Of a stretch of 64,000 nt of DNA, positions 47,033 to 56,442 are shown in pieces (position 1 is the first letter of the stretch; the number at the start of each line of letters is the position of its first letter). The position numbers and the translations under genes were made by a program. The DNA is taken from positions 1-64,000 of the forward strand of contig CABYEA010000005.1 of NCBI GenBank assembly GCA_902517895.1, read 5' to 3'. This stretch comes from an uncultured Bacteroidota bacterium (GTDB lineage: Bacteria > Bacteroidota > Bacteroidia > Flavobacteriales > Flavobacteriaceae). The notes beneath the pieces were generated by a model. That model ran no database searches. It saw only the letters and a program-made list of their open reading frames with translations, and was not told the origin of the DNA.

Positions 47033-47076
47033 AAAAAAAAGGGGGGTATGCATTAATTTGCAGCCCCTTTTTTTAA
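47033..47076. terminator. bidirectional terminator after the secreted protease
   Basis: AAAAAAAGGGG and CCCCTTTTTTT form a stem around an A/T-rich loop, with A and T runs on each side. It lies between the protease stop (47014) and the SprA-like stop (47073), so it can serve both. Confidence 0.85.
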
Positions 47077-50000
47077 AAAATAGCTTTAATCTGAATGGTG
47101 CCATTATGAATTGTTTTGCTATTTTCACCTTTCCTGCCCATATATATGAAATTAAAATCTAATAATTTTGAGAGTTTTCTTTGAAATTTAAAAGACCAGG
47201 TATAGTTTTCACCATTTTGTAAACCATTCATCATAACATAACTAATAACTGTATTTTGATTTCCTGTAAAATCGTTTTTATAATAGTTGAATTCAGATAC
47301 AAATCCTCTTTTATCTTTTTGATTTAAAAACAGTGAAATTCCAAAGTTCTGTTGCTTTAATTTTTCTCCTCCTCCGATTGAATTATCAATATTGGAATAT
47401 TTATAAATAAAATTCAAACGATTATTATCCCCTGAAAAATAAGTTATTTTTGGATTTATATTGTATTCATTTAACTGGAAGTTTTTATCTGTAAAGTTTT
47501 CACTCCAATTTGACTTTTTCTGTCTATTACCGATTATTTCTAAAAGATATAAATCATCTATTTTATGAATAAAATTTACTTTATTTAAAGTGTTTGAATT
47601 TCTGGTTGATCCAAAAGAGAAATTATTTTTTGACTTGTTTTTTAAATATGTATATATGAGTGAATATTTTTGTTTTGATTTATTTAGATAAAAAACATTT
47701 TTCAATGAATAGTTAAATGCCAAGAGTCCACTTTCATTCAAAGAAAAGGGATTAAGCTCTATTTCTGGATTAATGTTTAAGTTGGTTTTTTTATCTAATG
47801 AGTATTGAAATTGATTTGATAGTCTTGATAGAAATCTTTTTATTTGGTTTTCAGATTTAACCCAATTAATTAAACTTAATTTTATAGAATAATTGAATTT
47901 ACTTTGATAGGTTTTTATGAATATTTGATTTGGTAGAAGAACCCTGATATAATTTCCTTCATCTTCAAATACCGCAATTTCAAATTCCTCTAATTCTTGG
48001 ATATTATTATTATTAATATCTATCCATTTGTACGTTCCAAGACCAGGTTCCACTTCTACAAAAGTATACTCTTGTTGTGGTAGATTACCAGAACTTGTCT
48101 CATAAAAAAGATTTGAATCTATATTATTTCTAAAAAGTTTCTGGTTATATAATAATTTTGTATTAAGAAAATCTTCTTTTTTATTTTCGCTAATAGATGA
48201 CAATTTATTTTGATTTACATAAATATTTATTTTGCTATTTCTACTGCTTAAAATTCTTGAATTTAAAAAATACCTTTCATATGAATTTACTTTGTTTAAA
48301 GTGCCATTAAAAATACTATCATTTACTTTTTTTGCATATCCGATTTCCAAAAATGTTTTTTCTTTATCTCCAAAACCTTTTTTAAGTTCGTATAATTTGT
48401 GACCAAAATCTGGACTTATCAAATTTTGTATTCCGTTACTTATTTTTTTTTCATAATTATAATTTGCTTCAACCCAACCAATTTTATGTATAAATTCAAC
48501 TTTATTATTTGACACAGCGAACTCACTAGAATAGCTCTCTTGTTGAGATTTCATAATACTTGTGTAAGAATTAACCCTTAGATTATTCACATTATTAGAA
48601 ATAAGATTCAAACTATTTTTCACACCCTTGTAATAATTGTCTAATCTTAAATCCTCAAATTTATATTTTATTGAACCCAGTTTATCATTTTGTAGATCAA
48701 ATATTCCATTAGAAAATAAGTAGTTATAATTTTTCAAAACACTTTCATTTAAATCCCAATCCCTACTAAACTCTGTATTGTATACTCTTTGAATTGATTG
48801 AAAATTATTTTGAACATATTTTATATCAATTTCAGAGCTTAATTTTGAATTATTAATCTCATTTTCAGATTTATAGTTTATTTTTGAAGCCAGCCCTGAA
48901 TTGTCGTTATCGTCAATGCTGGAAAATAAGTTTTTATCTTTTTTACTTGCAGTTAACTCAATATTTATTCTAGAGTTAGAATTCGTTTTGTATGTTGAAT
49001 TATAAGTGAATAGTTGTAATTTTTCTGGTGCAATTAATTGAATTACTGGATCATAGCTACCCTGCTTTTCTCCGTTTATCGGAGAAACATACTCATATAT
49101 GTTTTCTATCGTATTATTAATCAATAGTATATAGTCACCTTGGTTTTCACCAACATTAGTAAAATTTACATCATACAACTCATCATCGGGATTATTTGAA
49201 TAAATATATATTTCACTATTATTAACCATTGATTTTTTATATAATATTCTGTTTTCTTCGTATGCAGCTAATACCCCAGTAGGTGCTGACATGAGCTCAT
49301 TATTATCCCCTGCAGATGATAATATTTCGATTTGATTCTCTGAAATATTTTGAAGTAGTGGCTGATCCTTGATGTCATTTTCATTGTAAAAGGAAATATT
49401 GTGAGTAAAGTTATTCCGATTTATATTTAGTTTCGTGTAACCAACAAAGCCATTGTAATTATTTTCATTTACTTGATATTCAACCTGAACTCTCATGTCA
49501 GACATTATTGGGAATGTTGAATTAAATATAATTTCTGCAGCATTATAATTAATTACATAGTCTTTATCAATTCCTCTTTGAATCTTTTTGCCGTTTACAA
49601 AAACGGACTCGCTCCCAGAAACAATTAAAACATATAGTTCACCATTTAATCCTATAATTTTATAGGGTCCCTGATTACCATTTTCCGTGGAAATTTGTGA
49701 TCTTTTATATTTTCCTTTAACAATTGCTCCAGCTACCTGAATATTTATTGAATCTTTTAAGTTTGCATTAATGGACAAACCTTGAATCCTTTTCTCAAAA
49801 TTTCCGAAAAATGTTTCTCTTTGACTTATATCGATATCCCCTCCACGAATAGTCCAATTATTTGACAAAAGCTCTATAAAAATTTGGTCAAATTCATCTA
49901 TTTGCTGTGAATATCCATTATTTTGAAGTGGAATATTTGAGTCTTGAATAGATGCTTTAATCTTAACATTTTCACTTAATTTACCTGAAATTTGTAGATC

Positions 50001-50360
50001 AAGTTCACTATTTAGAACGGAATTTTGATTGCTGCCAACAGTTATACCCCTTGAGATATTACCGTTTGTTTCAACTTTATAATTATTTCTCTTTATGTTC
50101 GAAATATTAGTTTTAGATAATTTATATAACTTATCCATATTATCCGTATTTTCTATAATCAAATCACTATTTAATTTTGAGTATATTTTTGATATAGCGA
50201 TGGGATAAATCTTATTATCAATAGAATCCTTAAATTTTTTTAATTCATCTTTGTAATCAATAATTTTATAATTATTAATCGATATTGAGTCCTTGTCTAT
50301 CTCTTGAGAATATGAAATAAAGAAGAATAAAAATATAGATAAGCTTATTGTTGTACGCAT
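47073..50360 (-). CDS. large SprA-like outer-membrane beta-barrel protein
   Basis: A 1095-residue protein with a signal peptide (residues 1-18, FISYSQ). Residues about 100-230 have a repeated beta pattern (GNISRGITVGSNQNSVLNS, KASIQDSNIPLQNNGYSQQ, DQIFIELLSNNWTIRGGDIDI) that I associate with a region of the T9SS translocon protein SprA and its shorter relatives. The rest alternates polar and hydrophobic residues in short strands up to the final GTIQIKAIF, as in a large outer-membrane barrel. It is much shorter than true SprA (over 2000 residues), so it is not the translocon itself. The function is unknown. Confidence 0.6.
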   Translation of the reverse strand: MRTTISLSIFLFFFISYSQEIDKDSISINNYKIIDYKDELKKFKDSIDNKIYPIAISKIYSKLNSDLIIENTDNMDKLYKLSKTNISNIKRNNYKVETNGNISRGITVGSNQNSVLNSELDLQISGKLSENVKIKASIQDSNIPLQNNGYSQQIDEFDQIFIELLSNNWTIRGGDIDISQRETFFGNFEKRIQGLSINANLKDSINIQVAGAIVKGKYKRSQISTENGNQGPYKIIGLNGELYVLIVSGSESVFVNGKKIQRGIDKDYVINYNAAEIIFNSTFPIMSDMRVQVEYQVNENNYNGFVGYTKLNINRNNFTHNISFYNENDIKDQPLLQNISENQIEILSSAGDNNELMSAPTGVLAAYEENRILYKKSMVNNSEIYIYSNNPDDELYDVNFTNVGENQGDYILLINNTIENIYEYVSPINGEKQGSYDPVIQLIAPEKLQLFTYNSTYKTNSNSRINIELTASKKDKNLFSSIDDNDNSGLASKINYKSENEINNSKLSSEIDIKYVQNNFQSIQRVYNTEFSRDWDLNESVLKNYNYLFSNGIFDLQNDKLGSIKYKFEDLRLDNYYKGVKNSLNLISNNVNNLRVNSYTSIMKSQQESYSSEFAVSNNKVEFIHKIGWVEANYNYEKKISNGIQNLISPDFGHKLYELKKGFGDKEKTFLEIGYAKKVNDSIFNGTLNKVNSYERYFLNSRILSSRNSKINIYVNQNKLSSISENKKEDFLNTKLLYNQKLFRNNIDSNLFYETSSGNLPQQEYTFVEVEPGLGTYKWIDINNNNIQELEEFEIAVFEDEGNYIRVLLPNQIFIKTYQSKFNYSIKLSLINWVKSENQIKRFLSRLSNQFQYSLDKKTNLNINPEIELNPFSLNESGLLAFNYSLKNVFYLNKSKQKYSLIYTYLKNKSKNNFSFGSTRNSNTLNKVNFIHKIDDLYLLEIIGNRQKKSNWSENFTDKNFQLNEYNINPKITYFSGDNNRLNFIYKYSNIDNSIGGGEKLKQQNFGISLFLNQKDKRGFVSEFNYYKNDFTGNQNTVISYVMMNGLQNGENYTWSFKFQRKLSKLLDFNFIYMGRKGENSKTIHNGTIQIKAIF

Positions 50361-50426
50361 ATAATAGAATAAACTAAAAATAATAGAAAATATTTTATCA
50401 TATTTACGATATCAAATTTCTTAAAG

Positions 50427-51191
50427 ATGAAAGTTGTTTCGTATAACGTAAATGGAATTAGAGCAGCAATGAACAAAGGGTTAATTGATTGGCTAATTAA
50501 AGAAGACCCTGATATAATATGCTTTCAGGAAATAAAAGCTTTGGAAGAGCAAATAAATATTAGTGAATTTGAATCTATCGGTTTTAAATATAATTATTGG
50601 TTTAGTGCTGAAAAAAAGGGTTATAGTGGGGTGGCAATTTTGTCCAGGCACAAGCCAATTCATGTTGAGTATGGCACTGGAATTACATATATGGATTTTG
50701 AAGGAAGAAATATCAGATTAGATTTTGAGGAATTTTCTGTTATGAGCCTATACCTGCCATCTGGCACAAATCTTAATCGGCTTCAGTTTAAGTTAACTTA
50801 CATGGATGATTTTCTAAATTATATTTTGGAGTTAAATAAAAACATAAAGAATTTGATAATTGCGGGAGATTATAATATATGTCATAAAGCTATTGACATA
50901 CATGATCCTGTAAGAAATAAAAATGTCTCAGGGTTTTTGCCAATTGAAAGAGAATGGTTGCAAAAATTTATTGATTCTGGATTTATTGATTCGTTTAGAG
51001 AGTATAATACTAGTCCAAATCAATATAGCTGGTGGACTTACAGAGCCAACGCTAGGGAAAATAATAAGGGTTGGAGAATTGATTATATAATGATCTCAAA
51101 AGAAATGAAACAAAAATTAAAGGGGGCGGCAATATTAAAAGACATCATTCACAGCGATCATTGTCCTATTTTGGTTAATTTAAAAATTTAA
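50427..51191 (+). CDS. xth: exodeoxyribonuclease III (AP endonuclease)
   Basis: A 254-residue DNA repair enzyme that cuts at abasic sites and removes 3' blocks. Visible motifs are VVSYNVNGIRAA (Asn), CFQEIKA (metal Glu), LYLPSG, AGDYNICHKAIDIHDP (Asp/Asn), RIDYIM and the final SDHCPI (Asp-His pair). Length and order match the ExoIII/APE1 family. A clear terminator follows directly. Confidence 0.96.
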   Translation: MKVVSYNVNGIRAAMNKGLIDWLIKEDPDIICFQEIKALEEQINISEFESIGFKYNYWFSAEKKGYSGVAILSRHKPIHVEYGTGITYMDFEGRNIRLDFEEFSVMSLYLPSGTNLNRLQFKLTYMDDFLNYILELNKNIKNLIIAGDYNICHKAIDIHDPVRNKNVSGFLPIEREWLQKFIDSGFIDSFREYNTSPNQYSWWTYRANARENNKGWRIDYIMISKEMKQKLKGAAILKDIIHSDHCPILVNLKI

Positions 51192-51228
51192 AAAAAAAAA
51201 ACCCTATCAACAGATAGGGTTTTTTTTA
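51191..51228. terminator. bidirectional rho-independent terminator between xth and rng
   Basis: ACCCTATC and GATAGGGT form an 8-bp stem with a four-base loop, extended by A and T runs on both sides; it serves the convergent genes xth and rng. Confidence 0.92.
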
Positions 51229-52785
51229 AATAGTTTTACCATTTTCATCTAAAAAACGGTATTCGAGATATTTGTAAGCATCTCTTGGTTCAATCTTAAT
51301 CCATTTTTTATATTTAAAGTACCATTTAAGTCTAACGGATGGATATCCTTTTTCAAGATAAGCAGCAATAAAAGGATGAGTATTTAAATTAATATCATCT
51401 TCTCCTTTATTTATAAGCCTATCAATGTCTTCAGATATCTTATCGATCAATACAATTGGAGCTTCAACTTCATTTTCTTTATTATTACTAGGATTTTTCT
51501 CTCTAGTTTTAATATTCATCTCTGGCCTAACCCTTTGTCTAGTTATTTGAATTAATCCAAATTTGCTAGGCGGAAGAATTTTATGTTTAGCTCTATCCTC
51601 TTTCATCTCTAATTTGAGATGATTGAAAAGCTTTTTTCTATTATCTGCTTTATTCTGATCTATAAAGTCAACCACAATAATACCGCCCATGTCTCTCAGA
51701 CGAAGTTGTCTAGAAATTTCAGTGGCAGCAATTAGATTAACCTCTAAAGCAGATTCTTCCTGATTTTTGGCAGATGATGATCTGTTACCGCTATTTACAT
51801 CTATTACATGCAAAGCTTCGGTATGCTCGATAACCAAATAAGATCCTTTAGTCATTGAAACATTTTTGCCAAATGAAGTTTTAATTTGCCTCTCAATTCC
51901 AAATTTTTCAAAAATTGGAACTTTAGAATTGTATAGTTTTACAATTGACTCTTTTTTTGGTGCAATTTTCTGTACGTAATCTTTAATTTGAATTTGCAAT
52001 GTTTCATCATCAACCAGTATTGAAGTAAAGTTTTCGTCAAATAAGTCTCGAAGAATTTTAGATGAAATATTCATTTCATCCATAACTTTACTTGGAATAT
52101 TGGCATTCCTGATTTTTTTACACATTGCAATCCATCTAGCATAAAGATTTTGTAAATCTCTGTCAAGTTCAGCAACTTTTTTGCCTTTAGCAACGGTTCT
52201 AATAATGACACCAAATCCTTTAGGTGTTATACTTTTGACTAATCTCTTTAATCTGTCTTTTTCTTTTTGGTCTTCGATTTTCTGAGAAATAGAAATTCTA
52301 CTAGAAAATGGAACAAGAACTAAGAATCTTCCTGCAACCGAAAGTTCAGAAGTAACTCTTGGGCCTTTGGTTGAAATAGGTTCTTTAACAATTTGAATTA
52401 AAACAGATTGATTGGGGCTAAGAACATCTGAAATAGCACCATTTTTATCTATTTCTTCTTCAAATTTATAATTATTTAAAGAGAAATTTTTAATTTGTCC
52501 GATACTAACACCCTTTATAAATTTTTGAAGAGTATAAAATTTAGGACCTAAGTCGTGATAATGTAAGAATGCATCTTTTTTATATCCTACATTTAGAAAA
52601 GCTGCATTTAATGCAGGCATCGTTTTTCTTATTTTTGCAAGATAGATATCACCAACTAAAAATTTTGTATTGTCATTATCTTTATGAAATTCAATAAGTT
52701 TTCCGTCTTTAAGTAAGGCAAAATCAACATTGTTTGAACTCGATCGAATAAGCAATTGTTTATTCATTTTATCAATTTTATGCAT
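51226..52785 (-). CDS. rng: ribonuclease G (RNase E/G family)
   Basis: A 519-residue endoribonuclease of rRNA and mRNA processing. An S1 domain (residues about 40-120, VGDIYLAKIRKTMPALNAAFLNVG) is followed by the RNase H-like and DNase-like catalytic core with HVIDVNSGNRS and the metal aspartates in IVVDFIDQNKADNRKK. The Cys-X2-Cys zinc-link of RNase E is missing; the only cysteine I see is in IAMCKK, as in other Bacteroidota members. The start may be ATG 52785 or the Met at residue 7 (52767), which fits MNKQLLIRSS better. Confidence 0.95.
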   Translation of the reverse strand: MHKIDKMNKQLLIRSSSNNVDFALLKDGKLIEFHKDNDNTKFLVGDIYLAKIRKTMPALNAAFLNVGYKKDAFLHYHDLGPKFYTLQKFIKGVSIGQIKNFSLNNYKFEEEIDKNGAISDVLSPNQSVLIQIVKEPISTKGPRVTSELSVAGRFLVLVPFSSRISISQKIEDQKEKDRLKRLVKSITPKGFGVIIRTVAKGKKVAELDRDLQNLYARWIAMCKKIRNANIPSKVMDEMNISSKILRDLFDENFTSILVDDETLQIQIKDYVQKIAPKKESIVKLYNSKVPIFEKFGIERQIKTSFGKNVSMTKGSYLVIEHTEALHVIDVNSGNRSSSAKNQEESALEVNLIAATEISRQLRLRDMGGIIVVDFIDQNKADNRKKLFNHLKLEMKEDRAKHKILPPSKFGLIQITRQRVRPEMNIKTREKNPSNNKENEVEAPIVLIDKISEDIDRLINKGEDDINLNTHPFIAAYLEKGYPSVRLKWYFKYKKWIKIEPRDAYKYLEYRFLDENGKTI

Positions 52786-52911
52786 TAATGCTGATTAATA
52801 TTTATACTACGATTATTCATCTGATGTAAAAGCAATTATTACAACGAACTAATGAATAAATTTCAAAGAACTTAAGTTGATATTAATAATGATTAAATAA
52901 AAAGTTAGGAT

Positions 52912-53004
52912 TTAATCCTTTTTCTTGTGACGATTAGCTCTACGTCTCTTTTTTCTCTTATGAGTAGCTACTTTGTGTCTTTTACGTTTTTTACCGCTAG
53001 GCAT
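52912..53004 (-). CDS. very small basic protein, AURKAIP1/COX24 (mS38/bS22-type) ribosomal protein
   Basis: A 30-codon gene read on the minus strand between rng and the HU gene. The product starts MPSGKKRKRHKVATHKRKK and continues RRRANRHKKKD: 20 of 30 residues are Lys, Arg or His. The pattern matches the short AURKAIP1/COX24 proteins that occur in Bacteroidota and resemble mitochondrial mS38 and mycobacterial bS22, which sit in the small ribosomal subunit. The ribosome location is a family inference. The gene is 10 bases downstream of the HU stop, and both may share a transcript with rng. Confidence 0.85.
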   Translation of the reverse strand: MPSGKKRKRHKVATHKRKKRRRANRHKKKD

Positions 53005-53014
53005 AAGTTATATT

Positions 53015-53305
53015 TTAGTTAATTTTTAATTTCGTTTTGACACCATCAATAAAAAACTTTGACGGTTTAAAGGCTGGAATATTATGTGCTGGTATTTTTA
53101 TGGTTGTGTTTTTTTTAATGTTCCTTGCGGTTTTTTCGGCTCTTTTCTTCACGATAAAACTCCCAAAACCCCTTAAATATACATTTTCACCATTTTCTAA
53201 TGAATTAATAATTTCTTGCATAAGTGACTCAACAGTTAGTTGAACATCAACTTTTTCAATTCCTAATTTTTCAGAAATATTTGCTACAATTTCAGCCTTT
53301 GTCAT
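53015..53305 (-). CDS. HU family DNA-binding protein
   Basis: A 96-residue histone-like protein that bends and packs DNA. It opens MTKAEIVANISEKLGIEK, has the NGENVYLRGFGSFIVKKRAEKTARN beta-arm start, and the tip with Pro at TTIKIPAHNIPAFKPSK. The length and motif fit HU/IHF. It lies upstream of the mS38-like gene on the same strand and diverges from mutY. CAAATATA at 53346-53353 may be its -7 box on the minus strand. Confidence 0.96.
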   Translation of the reverse strand: MTKAEIVANISEKLGIEKVDVQLTVESLMQEIINSLENGENVYLRGFGSFIVKKRAEKTARNIKKNTTIKIPAHNIPAFKPSKFFIDGVKTKLKIN

Positions 53306-53435
53306 AAATCAATTTTTTATATCATTAATAATTCAACAATGGCTGCAAATATATATATTTTTATTTCAATATTTAATTGCTTTATAATTTAATTTATAAC
53401 TTCTAAAGATTAAATTTACTTAGACCAATTTTTAT

Positions 53436-54497
53436 ATGAAAATTAGTAAGGAAATTTTAAAATGGTATGACAGTAACAAAAGAGATCTTCCGTGGAGAAT
53501 AACCAAGAACCCTTACAAAATATGGATCTCAGAAATAATTCTTCAGCAAACGAGAATGGAACAGGGCATTTACTACTACAACAGATTTATTTCAAAGTTT
53601 CCAAATTTAGAATCCTTAGCAACCGCAGAAGAAAAAGATGTACTTATTATATGGCAGGGTCTAGGTTATTATTCAAGGGCCAGAAATTTATATTATACAG
53701 CAAAACATATATTTCATGAATTAAATTCAAAGTTTCCGGAATCATATGAAGAGCTGATTAAACTTAAAGGAATTGGAGACTATACCGCTAGCGCAATTGT
53801 ATCGATATGTTTTGAAAAAAAATATCCTGTTTTAGATGGTAATGTTTTTAGGATAATATCAAGGATTTTTGAAATAAAAAACCCTATTGATTTAAATAAT
53901 TCAAGGAAAGTATTCAAAAAAAAAGCATCTGAATTAATGCCAAATACTAGATATGGTGACTATAATCAAGGATTAATGGATTTTGGATCTATGATATGTA
54001 AGCCAAAAAAACCATTATGTTCTAGTTGTTTGGTTTCTAATAAATGTAGTGCTTTCAAAAATGAGCTAGTAACATTTTTGCCCGTAAAGACCACTAAAAA
54101 TAAAATCAAGATATTATATTTTGACTATTTGGTGGTAAATAATGCTAATCATATGTTAATCGAAAAAATTACTGATGGTATTTGGAAAAATTTATATCAA
54201 TTTCCTGTAAAAATGTCTAGTTCTAAAAAAAATAGATCAGAAGTAGTTAAGTTTTTTTTGAAGAAATATAATCTGGATTCATTAAGTTTAAGAATAATAA
54301 ATAGCAAACCAATTGAACATAAGTTGTCGCATATTTTGATTAAGTCAACTTTTTGGTTTACCAAAGAAAAATTGCAAATTAAAAACGGATTATTCACAAC
54401 TATTCTGGAAGACTATCCAATGTCTAAATTAATGCACAAGTTTAGTGAAAAATATCATGGTAAATATATCTTTTCTGAAGTTAAAATGGTAAATTAG
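53436..54497 (+). CDS. mutY: A/G-specific adenine glycosylase
   Basis: A 353-residue base-excision enzyme that removes adenine paired with 8-oxoguanine. Visible features are the N-terminal WISEIILQQTR with the catalytic Glu, the helix-hairpin-helix LKGIGDYTASAI, the catalytic Asp in PVLDGNVFRIISR, and the [4Fe-4S] ligands with the expected spacing C-X6-C-X2-C-X5-C in CKPKKPLCSSC and its continuation to NKC. A C-terminal NUDIX-like 8-oxoG recognition domain follows. ssb begins 9 bases after the stop, so the two are in one operon. Confidence 0.96.
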   Translation: MKISKEILKWYDSNKRDLPWRITKNPYKIWISEIILQQTRMEQGIYYYNRFISKFPNLESLATAEEKDVLIIWQGLGYYSRARNLYYTAKHIFHELNSKFPESYEELIKLKGIGDYTASAIVSICFEKKYPVLDGNVFRIISRIFEIKNPIDLNNSRKVFKKKASELMPNTRYGDYNQGLMDFGSMICKPKKPLCSSCLVSNKCSAFKNELVTFLPVKTTKNKIKILYFDYLVVNNANHMLIEKITDGIWKNLYQFPVKMSSSKKNRSEVVKFFLKKYNLDSLSLRIINSKPIEHKLSHILIKSTFWFTKEKLQIKNGLFTTILEDYPMSKLMHKFSEKYHGKYIFSEVKMVN

Positions 54498-54506
54498 AAA
54501 AAAATT

Positions 54507-54947
54507 ATGTCAGGAACTCTAAATAAAGTCATGTTAATAGGTCACCTTGGTGATGAGGTAAAAGTTCATCGCTTTGAAGATGGCGGCTGTGTCGGAAGAT
54601 TTCCGCTTGCAACAAACGAAACATATATGAATAAGCAAACTAATGAAAGAGTTTCAAATACCGAATGGCACAATATTGTTCTAAGAAACAAAGCAGCAGA
54701 GATTTGTGAGAAATATCTTTCTAAAGGGGATAAAGTTTATATTGAAGGAAGAATAAAAACAAGAAAATGGCAAGATGATAAAGGAAATGATAGATATTCA
54801 ACTGAAATTAATTGTTCAGAGTTCACGTTTTTATCAAATAAAAACGACATGCAAAACCAAGTTGATAACCCTAAATCTGTCTCTGAAACAAAACATGAAG
54901 AAAATGTTTCAACCCATGAAAATGATGCTGATGACTTACCATTTTAG
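54507..54947 (+). CDS. ssb: single-stranded DNA-binding protein
   Basis: A 146-residue OB-fold protein that coats single-stranded DNA in replication and repair. It opens MSGTLNKVMLIGHLGDEV, contains TEWHNIVLRNKAAEICEKYL and GDKVYIEGRI, and ends in the acidic tip DADDLPF that recruits partner proteins. The spacer between OB fold and tip is short. In relatives gldE and gldD follow; here gldD comes next without gldE. Confidence 0.97.
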   Translation: MSGTLNKVMLIGHLGDEVKVHRFEDGGCVGRFPLATNETYMNKQTNERVSNTEWHNIVLRNKAAEICEKYLSKGDKVYIEGRIKTRKWQDDKGNDRYSTEINCSEFTFLSNKNDMQNQVDNPKSVSETKHEENVSTHENDADDLPF

Positions 54948-54991
54948 AACTTTGAAAGTTTGATTTAATCAGTTAAACACTTCTTTCAAAA

Positions 54992-55564
54992 ATGAGTAAA
55001 ATACTTAGTTTTTTTCTTATATTTTTTATTTTTCTCATCTCATGTAACGATTCTAATCTACCAAAACAAAGTGCATTTTTAAGAATTGAATTTCCAGAGC
55101 CTAATTATCTGTTTCATAATGAGTTAAATTTACCAACTGACTTTTACTATAATTCAAACGCAGCCATGATTGGTTTAGCGAATGATAGTCAATTATCCAT
55201 TGATTACAGTAACATGAATTTGTCAATAGATTTGTCATTTAATAATTTAAATAATCAGCAACGGCTAGAAAATAATTTACGTGATTTTTTACTCATATTA
55301 GATACACATTCTAAGAAGTCAAATGGTGTTGTTATGAGGGAATATGAAGATAAAAATAAAAGAAAATTTGGAAAAATATTTGAAATGAAAGGGGACGTTG
55401 CGTCTCCGATTCAATTTTATATAACGGATAGTCTTTCAAATTTTATGAAAGGATCTTTGAATTTGAAATTTAAATCTAAATATGACTCCATTTTCCCTTC
55501 AATTCAATATGTTAAAAATGATATTATAGTTCTATTTGAATCTCTAAATTGGAGATCTAAATGA
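54992..55564 (+). CDS. gldD: gliding motility/T9SS lipoprotein GldD
   Basis: A 190-residue lipoprotein with lipobox FLISC (Cys 18) and the GldD N-terminal pattern QSAFLRIEFPEPNY, NLPTDFYYNSNA, followed by LSIDYSNMNLSIDLSFNNL, KSNGVVMREYEDKNKRKFG and the C-terminal IQYVKNDIIVLFESLNWRSK. GldD is required for gliding and secretion in Flavobacterium. The usual partner gldE is absent here. Its stop overlaps the start of the EamA gene by ATGA. Confidence 0.85.
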   Translation: MSKILSFFLIFFIFLISCNDSNLPKQSAFLRIEFPEPNYLFHNELNLPTDFYYNSNAAMIGLANDSQLSIDYSNMNLSIDLSFNNLNNQQRLENNLRDFLLILDTHSKKSNGVVMREYEDKNKRKFGKIFEMKGDVASPIQFYITDSLSNFMKGSLNLKFKSKYDSIFPSIQYVKNDIIVLFESLNWRSK

Positions 55565-56442
55565 AAAACAATAAGTGGTTTTATTTAATCCTTCTCTCGC
55601 TGATTTGGGGAAGTTCTTTTATACTGATAAAAAAGGCTTTAGTCGGTCTTGATGCTTCGCAATTGGGATCACTCAGAATAATATTTTCATCCGTAATTAT
55701 TTTTTTTATCGCATGGAAGAAAATATTTACAATAAAAAAATTAGAATGGAAATGGATTACCATTTCAGCATTTTTAGGTAGTTTTTTTCCAGCTTTTCTA
55801 TTCGCATTCGCCGAGACAGAAATAGATAGTTCCGTAGCATCAATTATTAATTCAATAGTACCCTTAAACACCCTGATCATTGGCATGATTATTTTTAAAA
55901 TTGAATCTACTAAAAGGCAGATAATAGGTGTTCTTATTGGTTTTTTTGGGACTTATCTTTTGATTACATCAGGTTTAAAGCTTAATCCTGATCAAAATTA
56001 TAATTATGCCGGATTAGTTATTCTGTGTTCTTTCCTCTACGCGTTAAATATTAATATTATAAAAAAATATCTTCAGCATCTTTCTGCTTTAACAATTACA
56101 GTCGGTCATTTTACAGCAATAGTAATTCCTGCAATTTTGGTTTTTTTATTTTCGGATTTTAAGTTTGAAACTTTAGAGGATAAGAGTACCCAAGTCTCAA
56201 TATTTTATGTGTTTATATTAGCCTTCTTCGGAACTGCTCTAGCAAAAATTATTTTTAATAAACTTATTAAAATTGCTAGCCCTGTTTTTGCATCTTCAGT
56301 TACATATTCAATGCTTATTGTTTCTATTTTTTGGGGTCTAATTGACGGAGAGAAATTTTCTATCTATCAAGTTATCGCAACTTTGATTATTGTATTTGGA
56401 GTAATATTAACAAACAAACAAACAGGTACTACTAAAAGCTAG
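55561..56442 (+). CDS. EamA/DMT-family transporter
   Basis: A 293-residue membrane protein with ten hydrophobic helices in two halves of five, the EamA layout. The N-terminus LLSLIWGSSFILIKKALVGLDA is the family hallmark. The substrate is unknown; members export metabolites or amino acids. The start overlaps gldD by ATGA and the end overlaps the M16 peptidase gene on the other strand by 11 bases. Confidence 0.9.
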   Translation: MKNNKWFYLILLSLIWGSSFILIKKALVGLDASQLGSLRIIFSSVIIFFIAWKKIFTIKKLEWKWITISAFLGSFFPAFLFAFAETEIDSSVASIINSIVPLNTLIIGMIIFKIESTKRQIIGVLIGFFGTYLLITSGLKLNPDQNYNYAGLVILCSFLYALNINIIKKYLQHLSALTITVGHFTAIVIPAILVFLFSDFKFETLEDKSTQVSIFYVFILAFFGTALAKIIFNKLIKIASPVFASSVTYSMLIVSIFWGLIDGEKFSIYQVIATLIIVFGVILTNKQTGTTKS

